NCBI GenBank assembly: GCA_022818135.1
Contig: JAFMSR010000005.1
Span: 36,648,766-36,712,765 of the forward strand
Direction of reading: 5' to 3'
Source of the DNA: Saxidomus purpurata
Taxonomy: Eukaryota; Mollusca; Bivalvia; Venerida; Veneridae
Length of the DNA: 64,000 nucleotides
Position 1 is the first letter of the stretch. Each line of letters begins with the position of its first letter. Position numbers and translations under genes: made by a program. Below the pieces are notes generated by a model. It worked only from the letters and a program-made list of their open reading frames with translations. It did no database searches and was not told the origin of the DNA. Positions 9,608 to 18,919 of this stretch are shown one piece after another.

Positions 9608-10494
9608 TAATTTGTTGTATCGCATCTATTGCTAAAATGACGTTCTCTTTTATCATCTTTCTGTTACATACGCAAGAAAATTTACATCATTTGTTCTGAC
9701 AATGCAACGATTCCAAATGACTTTGATCAGATTTTACCTATTGTACGCTGAATACCCAAATAATAGTCAATTTAAAGAAACAGACTAAAGTGTTGCCTTA
9801 TTTGGTTCCTGTTGGTTTCTTTTATCATCCAAAAACATGTAATGTACTGGAGAATTTAACCTTTTAAACAAGGCATTTTGAAATAGTTTCTAATATAAGA
9901 ATAGAATACTCATGCGATCACCACAACTTCTTACGTGTAAAAGTGTCATCCTTGACCATGTTAGATGGAAAGAAAAAGAATATGACTATTATACAATGTG
10001 TAAATATTTCAACTGGAAATATTAATTTGTAGTTTTGTATTATTATGAGATAGAAAGAACAAAGCTTTTATCTTAATTGTGTTTTCGCAAAATTATTTCG
10101 TTTCAATGTGCGAGTGTTTATAGACACTTTGCCGGTCTCTATTCGCAGGTTGAGAAAATTTTAAAACAAGTAACGGTCTCATATTTTACTTCATTACGAA
10201 TACGAATACGAATACGAATATTTTATTACGCATAAAACATATTACAATGTTTATAGCATATTTTAACAAAATATGAAGATCAAACAATGGATTTCAAGAA
10301 GAGGTTAAATTAACAAAGAATACAATAATGTGTGTCCAAAAACTGTATATAAACCACAAGTCAAGTCTCAAAATACACAGAATCATATTAACTATTTCTA
10401 TAAGAGTATGAGCCATCTTACAGAAAGATGGAACATCGACATGTAAACTAGGTTGTGCATACTGTGTTCAGTGCAAGATGAATATAATCTTTCA
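9608..10494. other. No gene recognised; includes a (ACGAAT)n microsatellite
   Basis: AT-rich sequence with a short hexanucleotide array of ACGAAT units at about 10195-10222. No coding or RNA feature is supported. Confidence 0.5.
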
Positions 10495-11030
10495 GAATTA
10501 GTCGATTCGCTTTTTATTTGCAAAATAGATATATTTAGAGAGAGCAAAAATAGTTTTCTTTGAATTTGAAGACAATAAACTATCAAATTTGAAAATCGTG
10601 GGCCAGTGACAATAATATGCTTTAAAATATTTGTTTCTAAGATCACAATAATGAGGGCAAACCAACAAGAAGTGGTATTCATTCTCGACTTTTCTCATTG
10701 TACATGATTTACATAATCTTAGTTCGCGAGGTGTATCTTCCGGATTATATGCAAAGACTATGAGAAGATGTTTTAAATCTAGCTAAAGCAGTTCTATATT
10801 TGTTATCAGTTATTGCATCTAAATATTTCTCTACTTCAAAGTTATGTTTGAATATACAGTATGTCTGCAGACGACCAGAGTTGTTGATATCGGCATACCA
10901 AAATAGGTATCAATTACTCTTTGTTTTATGACTTGAAAAGGTATTTCGATCTCAAAAAGGTTATTTCATACATTCATTAGTCCAAGATTGGTCAGTATAT
11001 CTTTCATACAAAATGCCCAATTTTTTCTCA
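10495..11030 (-). pseudogene. LINE (non-LTR retrotransposon) C-terminal remnant
   Basis: On the minus strand the translation contains a pattern I associate with the tail of molluscan LINE ORF2 proteins. A segment reads HNFEVEKYLDAITDNKYRTA then LARFKTSSHSL. After a frameshift it continues CKSCTMRKVENEYHFLLVCP and ends YIYFANKKRID with a stop at 10498-10500. The Cys/His spacing (C-x2-C...H-x4-C) matches the zinc-knuckle-like end of such proteins. Further upstream (to about 11030) a fragment with IPFQVIKQRVIDTYF fits the same order but carries a stop. No reverse-transcriptase core is present, so it is a 5'-truncated dead copy. Confidence 0.6.
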
Positions 11031-13490
11031 AAGAACACATAATTTTGGTTATTTTTATGGAGCTAAAAAATCCATGTTTGCACTTCAAAATTGACCTTGA
11101 CCTTAAGAAAGTTGAACTCTATTTCTACACTTAATTTCCTGACTTGATTTAGTAGAATATAAATGACAAATAATAACGAAGTCAATGCTGTCGAAAATGT
11201 ACTAACAATTTTTGTAGTATATTTGTAACGCTAGTAGGAAATAACCCTGACCCCGACCGTATGTCACTGACTGGTATAATCAACATTTTTGAAATATTGA
11301 TTGAAGGTAATTATTTTTATCTAAGAAAAAAGTAGATCCGGTGAACATCTAATTCATGTATATGTGAACAAGTTTCAAACATTTGTCAACAATTTTATGC
11401 ATCAACAATTTTTCACAGACTTTATGCTTTATTTGCCTTTTTACTGCTCTCATCCCGTGTTTAATCCCTTTCTGCAAACTCAGCTACTTGACTGGATGAG
11501 CTCCTCTCAAAATCAAATGTTACTTGACGCGATACTGGATGTTCGTAACGGGCAGTATCTTCACCCGCGTCACATTCTCGAGGAGGACTCTGATAATGTT
11601 GATAATGACGCAAACAAAACGTAAATTCGAATAAAACTTACACGTACATGTATCTAAATATAATTAATCTAAAAAATAGTATGATAAATTACTACAACTT
11701 TTAAAAAAATTCTAAAATCCTGATTTTTTTTTTCAAATATTACTGAGCAAATCTTGATTTCAGCCCAGTTTGCCTTTTCGAATAAACGAATATAATGTTT
11801 TTCTTGTATATTTATTCACAGACCTTTTTATTGTAGCAGATGATGGAAGGTCGAAATTATTATTTGAATGCCACGGTTGCTAAAACCAGGAATTGCCGTT
11901 GTAGTTTCCGCCAAGATAGGATTACATAGACTATGATATCTTGGCAGTTTCTGCTAGTTGTGTCGGTAATCATGGTTTATTCATCAACTAATTGTGTCAG
12001 ACAATTTAGTGTCCGGAAAATAAAACGTTTTTTCATTCTTCTGGATGCACCTACATTAAAGTTTACAGTACTCTCAAATTCAAATACAAAAGGTAGCATG
12101 ATACGCTCCCTATACTAGCTAGTCTGTATGTTCTGCAGACTTGAAAATCTTTTTTGCCTTGTTATGTTTACCCAAATGAGTTCAGACTTCGGATAAGTAA
12201 ATGTAAATGATTCGACACGACATTAATGATCGACACGACTTTAATGAAAATTTTCCAATCAAAGTAGACAGAGAAATATGTCAAAATTCACGTAAATCGA
12301 CGAGAAATATACCCCTCATTTAATTGGCGCTTTTCAACCAGTTTCCATGGAAATATTGCCAGACTCTACGTTTGTTGTGTCAGTGTTTCATCGGGCTTAC
12401 ATGCACAACTAATAGAAATTTTCATTTTTACTGACGGACAATTTACATAAATACATTTAAATGTTGCGGTAAAATAAATAATATTTTGGCAATTTTTGTA
12501 CGATTTTCGTTGTAAACTCGCATCTTCTGTTGTTGGTGTGCAATTAAAAAATCCATTAAATACGGAGGATTTAACTCAGATATTGACGGGAACTTTCGAG
12601 ATATTACTGGGTAATCACCTCTTACGTTTAGTAACTTCTAAATACAGCCTTTAATATGGGGGAAATGTGATTTGTATGATGTTTTCATAATTAAACCTTG
12701 ATTTTGGTGAAAAAAATAGATAACTTACACTTTTTCTCGCAAGTACATCGTACTTTATCAGATTTGTCCGTAAAATTCCAAAATTTTATTTTGTATATAT
12801 ATCTGTAATATTTGGGTGATATCCGTTAAATCGGTGAGTTCAAAGTTAAACGTTTTAGAATTTAAGATCACCATATGATAAAACGATGTGATTTATACAG
12901 ATTTAGCCGACAGTGGAGATCTATATTTACATCATATGAAACATTGCCATCATGTTGGCCATTATATTTCGGATAGAGGCAAGAAAAGGGTTGAAAACAA
13001 ACAAATTAACACTCATTAAATGCAATGGGCATATAGAAAATAGAAGTTCGAAGAAAGAGATAGCTCCTATACAGCAAGACTGATTTCTCAGCAGGGGCAT
13101 AGCTGTGGTCAAACCCTTTGTATTGTCGCATCTGTACTCGTAGTTTGATATAAGTGCACCTGTACTTAATTGTTGATACAAGCAAATTCAGTGAATTTAT
13201 ATCCCTCACCAAATTAATCAAATAGCTGAAAAACAACAAATGGAAAGTGTATTTGTCTGTCTGTTTCAGAACAAAAAAGCATTTTAAAAATGTCACCACC
13301 CCACTGCATGAGAACTCATTTCCGAGTTTTCTTTCTTTCAGACAATTAGAATTCTTAAGTTTCTATACAGAATAGTTATATAAGAAAAGCACTACATCCC
13401 CTTAAAAGAACCTGTAAAAATCCAGTTTCTAAATTTTCTTTTGTTGGTAAAATTAATATTTAATACAAAGTTAATGATTTGCGCCAAACA
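11031..13490. other. No gene recognised
   Basis: AT-rich sequence. The frame at 11364-11624 (86 codons, with QFFTDFMLYLPFY and an acidic end EEDSDNVDNDANKT) is the only one with a composition that might be coding. It has no recognised domain, no splice context and no neighbour supporting it, so I leave it unannotated. A frame at 11933-12118 starts with a hydrophobic stretch but is short. Confidence 0.4.
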
Positions 13491-13700
13491 AAATAATATT
13501 CTGACAAGCCTTTTCAGCAGAAAGTGTTACCACCCATAGGGGCCTCATCTCTGAGGGGTAATTCCCTTTTTCAGCATCTTAATTACAATAATACAGAACT
13601 CAAGTCTTATCAGTTTAATTAAACTGTTAGTTTTAGAAAACAAAAAATTCATCCTCGTGAGGGGCCTCATTTCTATCAGGAAGTGTGGGGATGGATATTA
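13490..13700 (-). repeat. Interspersed repeat related to 37930-37990
   Basis: The stretch GTGTTACCACCCATAGGGGCCTCATCTCT (read in pieces near 13524-13552) recurs in opposite orientation near 37951-37982 as AGAGATGAGGCCC followed by GTAACACTTTC-like sequence. A shorter related motif, GGGGCCTCATTTCT, lies near 13661. It is a dispersed repeat of unknown class. Confidence 0.5.
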
Positions 13701-13869
13701 GACAGAGTGATCATTAAATTATTAAGCCAATTACAAACGGTTTCAGAGAAATACAATTTTAATATTTTTATATTGAATATAGATGAAAATAACAATTAAA
13801 AGCAAAATCTCTGGAGAAATTTATCCGATCTTGACAAAAAGTGTGTGCGCCGCGCCATTATGCTGTTGT

Positions 13870-14003
13870 GCACTTATTCTAAGTCTTGTGAAATTATATC
13901 TATTGGTTCTTGAGTTATGACTCCGGACGGACGGATAGACGAACGGACAGACGGACAACGGGGGTCGCCAAAACAATATCTCTCCGCGGCGGAGGATAAT
14001 TAG
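13870..14003 (-). mobile_element. Terminal part of a tandem-repeat element, minus orientation
   Basis: On the minus strand this starts with the palindrome CTCCGCCGCGGAG (13984-13996). GGCGACCCCCGTTGTCC and a CGTCCGTCTGTCC-type microsatellite follow, then GGAGTCATAACTCAAGAACC. Hairpin plus CGTC microsatellite is the same 5' architecture as families A, B and D in this window, but the sequence is a separate family. The 3' limit is not seen. Confidence 0.5.
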
Positions 14004-14073
14004 TGCTTAAGTGTGACAGAAGAATAGAATATACGTTGTATGTCTTAACCATGCGCACGGTAACTTACGGTAT

Positions 14074-14590
14074 ATAAACTCCTAATTATGCTTTTTTATC
14101 TCCTACGTAGGAGTTACAAAGTCCTAATTAGGCTTTTTTATCTCCTACGTAGGATTTATAAAGTCCTACGTAGGAGTTATAAACTCCTAATTAGGCTTTT
14201 TATCTCCTACGTAGGAGTTATAAAGTCCTACGTAGGAGTTATAAAGTCCTACGTAGGAGTTATAAAGTCCTACGTAGGAGTTATAAAGTCCTGGAGTTAT
14301 AAACTCCTAATTTGGCTTTTTTTACTCCTACTGGACTTATAAAGTCCTACGTACATGTCCTACGTAGGAGTTATAAACTCCTAATTAGGCTTTTTTATCT
14401 CCTACGTAGGAGTTATAAAGTCCTACGTAGGAGTTATAAAGTCCTACGTAGGAGTTATAAACTCCTAATAAGGCCTTTTTATCTCCTACGTAAGAGTTAT
14501 AAAGTCCTACGTAGGAGTTATAAAGTCCTACGTAGGAGTTATAAACTTCTAATTAGGCCTTTTTATCTCCTACGTAGGAGTTACTCTTTT
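14074..14590. repeat. Palindromic 21-bp satellite
   Basis: About fourteen copies of TCCTACGTAGGA, a perfect 12-bp palindrome, mostly embedded in 21-bp monomers TCCTACGTAGGAGTTATAAAG. Every few monomers a variant segment with a second palindrome-like motif (CTCCTAATTAGGC) and a T-run is interposed, giving a higher-order pattern. The array yields artefactual open frames in which RRSYK recurs. Confidence 0.9.
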
Positions 14591-14674
14591 TTATAGAACA
14601 TTATGAATTGGCACCAGGACGCTTCGGTAGGTTTTCGTACAAAGAGTAAAACGGCGATAATCATACTCAAGATA

Positions 14675-15190
14675 TACTTAAGGACAAAAGTTCGGTCCGG
14701 TATAATTAAAGTAACACAAAAACTGAAATTGGATATTTTATTCATAAAGCATAAGAATATCATCGTTTTCGAATCAATTTACACATTTTCAATGTTCGTG
14801 ACGCCGAATAGAATGTTCGTGGGCGTTTAACGCACGTGCAACATGTGTTGTAGGCTCACGGTCATCCAGTCGATATAAAACTCGCAAATTTTGCTATCTT
14901 GAAAGCTTCGTAATAACAACATATGTAGAGTATTTGTCTAAAATTTTACGTCTTTCGATAGGACTATTCTTTGGTAACAAACATCACTTGAAATTTTTGT
15001 GATTATAAGCTTCATGTACAAAAAATTTAGATAAATGTGAAATTCATGGGCTATGCCGTCACGGTTGATTGAATGTTTTTGTATAGAATTCACCTGGTGA
15101 TGTAGCAAGTAGTCTCAAAATATAAATTTGTAAATTAAAAATTAAAAAAACGTACAATTTTGAACCGGACAGAACTTTTGTCCTTAAGTA
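14675..15190. mobile_element. MITE with 27-bp inverted repeats and TA target duplication
   Basis: Left arm TACTTAAGGACAAAAGTTCGG... (14675-14701) and right arm ...GAACTTTTGTCCTTAAGTA (15164-15190) are complementary at all but one position. The element is bounded by TA on both sides (14673-14674 and 15191-15192). A TA duplication with no transposase frame inside about 516 bp fits a Tc1/mariner-type miniature element. Confidence 0.7.
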
Positions 15191-15192
15191 TA

Positions 15193-15586
15193 CTTTTGAG
15201 GAAGTATCCTATTTTATACGCTATTCAGATTTCGATCTTCATATCAAGTTATCGTGTGTACATCTCGGTAACACACGAAAAACACGTGCAAAACTACCGC
15301 CAAAACTACTTTCCGGCTGACCGAATTTTCTGAAAGGAGCGTGCATTTTTGTAAGAAAAAAGTGATCGTTATTTTACGCAGTCACTCATAGTCTTTCGAG
15401 GTACGTACACGTGTTTTTTTTTTGTTCTGAGAAAAGGTATCAATCCTTCTTTGAAACAGGATTGTTAGGCAGGACTGTAGTAAAGTGAACGTCAGAAATA
15501 TTTATTAGATAGTGAGAATAGTAAGATTTGTCAGGGTATGAACTTATAAGGAGGTTAAAACTGATAAGCATTGATGAGGCTTACAT
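15193..15586. other. No gene recognised
   Basis: AT-rich spacer between the TA-flanked MITE and the small palindromic repeat at 15587. It holds a T-run near 15415. Nothing else is supported. Confidence 0.4.
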
Positions 15587-15649
15587 TGGTAACATTGCCC
15601 GCTCGGGCTTAGAAGCCCAATTGAGCTTTTATTGTCCGATTGGGCTTAA
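15587..15649 (+). repeat. 63-bp double-hairpin repeat, copy 1
   Basis: Begins GGTAACATTGCCCGCTCGGGC, contains a GCCCG..CGGGC hairpin, then a second 9-bp stem AAGCCCAAT...ATTGGGCTT around a T-rich loop. A related copy lies in opposite orientation at 25413-25475. Confidence 0.65.
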
Positions 15650-16026
15650 ACTTGTCTATTCAAACTTGTTTTAGCGCAACTAGCACTTTGTGCCAGGGTA
15701 AACTTTCAGGAGGGATGGTTGTCCATCGTCCGTAGTCTGTCGTCCATCAACATTTTACTTCAAAAGACATCTCCAAAACCACTGGGCCAATGTTGATGAA
15801 ACTCAGCAGGGATGGTCCTTGCATGAAGCTCTGCTACAATTGTTCAAAAATACGATTTCATACAGAACTCTGGTTGCTATGTCAAAAAACAGGGAAACTT
15901 GGTAGATCTTCTTCTCTGAAACCACAAGGCCTATAGCTTAGATATTTAGCATGTAGCATGGCCTAGTGGACCACTATCAAAATTGACCATGCCCGGAATT
16001 GTCACTTGATTTAACATTGGCTTATA

Positions 16027-16163
16027 TGTCACAGTGTGAGAAAAATGTGCAGCCAGACCGGGGCTCGAACCCGGGGCCTTTCGCTGGCGAATGCTTACCG
16101 ACTGAGCTACCGGGACGCTTACACATATTCTCTCCAATTGTGAACTAAGTCCGAACTGTGACA
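16027..16163 (-). repeat. 3' LTR of the miniature element
   Basis: 137 bp with TGTCACA...TGTGACA ends. Its tRNA-like part (16051-16116) has lost about six bases in the anticodon arm compared with the other LTR. Small insertions nearer 16117-16155 restore the same total length. Confidence 0.85.
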
Positions 16164-16165
16164 TA

Positions 16166-16175
16166 CTTCCCCACT
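16166..16175 (-). other. Polypurine tract of the miniature element
   Basis: On the minus strand AGTGGGGAAG lies two bases before the 3' LTR. This is the position expected for the plus-strand DNA synthesis primer in LTR retroelements. Confidence 0.65.
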
Positions 16176-16254
16176 ATATTGAAATTCGTCCTCGAATTTC
16201 GTACGGGTTAAGAGAACAAGGTAAACATGATCTCGAAGTATATATCCAGTCACA

Positions 16255-16272
16255 GCCCCACGTTGGGCGCCA
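16255..16272 (-). other. Primer-binding site, complementary to tRNA-Lys 3' end
   Basis: TGGCGCCCAACGTGGGGC on the minus strand begins two bases after the 5' LTR. It is the established PBS for the tRNA-Lys(CTT) class, whose 3' end is GCCCCACGTTGGGCGCCA. Confidence 0.85.
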
Positions 16273-16274
16273 AA

Positions 16275-16411
16275 TGTCACAGGGTGAGAAAAATGTGCAG
16301 CCAGACCGGGGCTCGAACCCGGGGCCTTTCGCTTACAGGGCGAATGCTCTACCGACTGAGCTACTGGGACGATTACATATTCTCCCCAATTGTGAACTCC
16401 GAGCTGTGACA
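16275..16411 (-). repeat. 5' LTR of the miniature element
   Basis: 137 bp with TGTCACAG and CTGTGACA ends. It holds the better-preserved tRNA-like sequence (16299-16370). Confidence 0.85.
16299..16370 (-). ncRNA. tRNA-like sequence inside the 5' LTR (not a functional tRNA gene)
   Basis: On the minus strand a 72-nt segment shows three good cloverleaf arms. The D stem is GCTC/GAGC, the anticodon stem TTCGC/GCGAA has loop CCTGTAA (anticodon TGT, Thr-like), and the T stem CCGGG/CCCGG has loop TTCGAGC. The acceptor stem is weak (about four pairs at best), and position 33 is C rather than the usual T. The A-box-like TAGCTCAGTCGG and B-box-like GGTTCGAGCCC are intact. This suggests a Pol III-type internal promoter rather than a translating tRNA. 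Confidence 0.7.
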
Positions 16412-16790
16412 TATATAAGAAAAAATCTTCTCTGAAACTGCAAGACCTAAAGCTAAGATATTTGACATGTAGCATTGTCTATAGTGGATTTCTACCAAAA
16501 TTGTTCAAATCATGACCGCTTGGTCAAAATTTACCTTGCCAGGTCACTTGATTTCACATAGGTGTGTACAGAAAAACCTTTAAAAATATTCTTCTCCAAA
16601 ACCACAAGGCCTAGAGCTAAGATATTTAATATACAGCATTGTCTAGTTGACTTCTACCAAGTTTGTCAAATCACACCCCTGGGATCATTATTGCACCACG
16701 CCCCTACCCTGAGGGTCACCTGTTTTGGTAGGGTTTACATATGAACAAGTCTCTTGTACAAGACATTTAGATAGTTGTTCCTTGTATGAC

Positions 16791-17540
16791 TCGTATCTTT
16801 ACTTGATATATTAAGTATAATTGTTGAAAAAGTAGAAAGACACTCTTTTTAACTACGTAGTTATTTTAGATACCTGTTCAATCAGTTGCAATTTCATTTA
16901 TTTCCAACCATCTTTTTTTGTTCATACCCAGTAGTTGAAAGTCTTAAGCACTTGGATTGCATACAAGTATGTTTCCAAGTCAATTTATTTCCTTCAGTCA
17001 AGTCAAAATGAATAGATAAAGTATCAAAAATCACTAAACTCTCATTGAAGGACTCAATTTTCCATGAATCACTCATCACCGAGTTGACATCCAAGAAATT
17101 GCTGAAAATTAGGACCGGCTCTATTCTCACACGAGAAAACCGTGTCAAAATGTTGACCGGAGAAGATTTCCATAAAGTGATGAGTTAAAGCTCGTGCAGG
17201 TTTTTGATCATCTGTCTGAATGTTTGATCTATTCCTTGATCTGAGTTGAACATCAAGATTTAATGCAATACTCCAGACATACTATCACCTTTATATAAAG
17301 TAAAAGCTTTTTCACAATGATAAGTACCAAAAGCATAAACCCGCAAAAAAAAGAAGGCTGATCATTTTTATTACCATTGAATACTCCCTCTGAGCAACAG
17401 CCACCTCTGGACAACAGCCAATGTTCAGTCATTTGGTTGCTGGCTATTGTAAGAAGGTTGCACTGTATCTTAATGGCATGTACAAGAAACTTATATATAT
17501 ATTTATGTAAACACTTCAACATAAATTATGTAGGAAAACC
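16791..17540. other. No gene recognised
   Basis: AT-rich sequence in which both strands were read. The short minus frames at 16894-17148 and 17253-17522 carry no recognisable motif. Confidence 0.4.
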
Positions 17541-17711
17541 TTAAAGGTGGTCAATCACATTTAAGCAACATTTGATGACAATTTTTACTTTTTGTATATT
17601 CTGTTAGAGATTTATTTAAGGAACAAAAAGACCCATTACATAGATTTAGATCCCTATTTGAAATTTACATTTTATTAACTTTTATAAAATTTTGTTATTA
17701 CTCCCCTTTAA

Positions 17712-18049
17712 AGGTCCAATACTAAGGAAAGCGAAAATTCAAATATACTTTAAAAAACACAGAAATAAGTTATTTTTAATAAAAAATGAAAGTTGGTATG
17801 TAGAAATTCTAAATAAACCACAGTATATGTACAATTATTTTTCTATGCATTATGGAGAAAGTTAAAAAGACCTGGGTGGTCATTTTGTCGAATCACTGAG
17901 ATTTCAACATAATACACATACTTTTCTTCGTGTTCCAAACACTTTCTATAACTTTTAACGTGACAATCTTCATTATTTAGTGTATTGCATAAGGTAATGT
18001 AGTTGCCATTGAAATAACTGTCACTTAATTTTCGCTTAGTAGTGGACCT
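17712..18049. mobile_element. MITE with TTAA target duplication, 338 bp
   Basis: Ends AGGTCCAATACTAAG... and ...TAGTAGTGGACCT are inverted repeats continuing imperfectly into AGCGAAAATT/AATTTTCGCT. TTAA flanks both sides (17708-17711 and 18050-18053). The TTAA duplication points to piggyBac-type mobilisation. There is no transposase frame. Confidence 0.65.
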
Positions 18050-18053
18050 TTAA

Positions 18054-18472
18054 TATGAAAGTATTTAAAAAGTTTAGTATTTCTTTTTTATTTCAATGAT
18101 TTCTACTTTAACATTTGCATTGGATAGAAATACAAATATTTTAACATTCTGAACCAAAAGGCAAGTTTTAAAACAACTTGTAGCTTCCGAATTTATTTAT
18201 TTCCAATCTATCTTCGTTGTGCAACCAAGATAGGTAAAGGGAGGTAATAATAATTTTTCAAACTTGCATTTCTAATGAATTCCATCTAAATATATAATTG
18301 TTAATGCAAATATTTTACAAATATTTTACATTAGGTCTTATATTTATATCTTTCCTTGGGCAAAGTACATGTATCAAATTTGTACTTATGATAAAATAAC
18401 TCTATCTTGGTTGAGCAACCAGGATAGGGAAATCAAATTTTAAAAATACCTCCAGTAATTATTTTACTTTAA
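18054..18472. other. Intergenic stretch with two related 26-bp hairpins
   Basis: No gene. Hairpins CTATCTTCGTTG/CAACCAAGATAG at 18208-18233 and CTATCTTGGTTG/CAACCAGGATAG at 18402-18427 are near-identical 12-bp stems with 2-nt loops. They may mark the ends of a small element. Confidence 0.5.
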
Positions 18473-18476
18473 TTAA

Positions 18477-18915
18477 AGCGACTGCACTCCAAATTCTTAG
18501 TAAATTTTAATTTTTTGGTAAAATCAATATAATTATATTCAATTTGTCAGCATCAAGATTATTTTCTTTGTGTAAGAGCTAAAAATAAAGGTAGAAATTT
18601 TTTTTTTACCCAAGCCAGGTTTTGAACTCGGAGCTTACAAAAAATTTACAGCGGCTTAACCTACTGCACTACGGAGTCAGCTGATTTGATGCGAGTTAAA
18701 AATATTGATATACCAAAGAGCCCACCCCGTTAGTCACGGGGTGATATATTCTACAATAAAAGTAAGCAAAACAACACATTTTAATTGTTTCTTTTGTTAG
18801 AAAACTTGCCACGTTATCATAATACAATGCCCCTGATACAGTAATGACAATTGTTTTCTTGAAATTGAAAATTTTCTTTTTTTAGCGAAACTTGTCCAAC
18901 TGGAGTGCAGTCGCT
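18477..18915. mobile_element. MITE with TTAA target duplication, 439 bp
   Basis: Perfect 15-bp inverted repeats AGCGACTGCACTCCA (18477-18491) and TGGAGTGCAGTCGCT (18901-18915) are bounded by TTAA on both sides (18473-18476 and 18916-18919). It has no coding frame. Its ends are unrelated to those of the TTAA element at 17712. It contains a tRNA-like segment on the minus strand. Confidence 0.75.
18606..18690 (-). ncRNA. tRNA-like (SINE head-type) sequence inside the TTAA MITE
   Basis: On the minus strand the segment reads GACTCCGTAGTGCAGTAGG (A-box-like TAGTGCAGTAGG), then GAGTTCAAAACCTGG (B-box-like), followed by GGGT and an A-rich run. This order resembles a tRNA-derived SINE head or a decayed tRNA. 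The arms are too degraded to assign an amino acid. Confidence 0.4.
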
Positions 18916-18919
18916 TTAA

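Larger units (their letters stand above)
16027..16411 (-). mobile_element. Miniature LTR retrotransposon (TRIM type) with tRNA-like LTRs
   Basis: Complete 385-bp element read on the minus strand. A 137-bp 5' LTR (16411-16275) starts and ends TGTCACAG/CTGTGACA. Two bases later comes an 18-nt primer-binding site, TGGCGCCCAACGTGGGGC. The internal region is only 111 bp, with no open frame. A purine-rich tract, AGTGGGGAAG, follows, then a second 137-bp LTR (16163-16027). Four-base TATA duplications flank it (16023-16026 and 16412-16415). It encodes no protein, so it would depend on another element's reverse transcriptase and integrase. Each LTR carries a tRNA-like segment with A- and B-box motifs. 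The LTRs differ by several substitutions and small indels, so the insertion is not recent. It sits inside a family E repeat. Confidence 0.85.
15665..16790 (+). mobile_element. Tandem-repeat element, family E, copy 1 (interrupted by a miniature LTR element)
   Basis: Starts near CACTTTGTGCCAGGGTAAAC, followed by GTCCATCGTCCGTAGTC. It then carries repeats with AACCACAAGGCC, AGAGCTAAGATATTT and GCATGTAGCATTG. The same motifs recur throughout 42459-44276 and in the partial copies at 23219-23525, 28340-28599 and 33290-33495. A complete 385-bp LTR element interrupts it at 16027-16411. The right end is not sharply defined; CTCTTGT near 16752 is a candidate. Confidence 0.6.

Noticed and set aside
11364..11624. 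An 86-codon plus-strand frame with aromatic-rich N-terminus and acidic C-terminus
   Set aside because: The composition is plausible, but no family, promoter, splice signal or homologous copy in the window supports it.
14074..14590. CRISPR-like array (regular short palindromic repeats)
   Set aside because: There are no unique spacers, the spacing sequence is itself repeated, and the setting is an animal genome.
14088..14596. Plus-strand frames with repeated RRSYK-type peptides
   Set aside because: By-product of the 21-bp palindromic satellite (a multiple of three without stops).
16299..16370. A genuine tRNA-Thr gene
   Set aside because: The acceptor stem is poor, position 33 is C, there is no terminator at the right place, and it lies inside an LTR in two copies, one with a damaged anticodon arm.
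15946..16475. Minus-strand frames with VPVAQSV and KAPGSSPGLAAHFSH peptides
   Set aside because: These are translations of the tRNA-like part of the miniature LTR element, not a protein gene.
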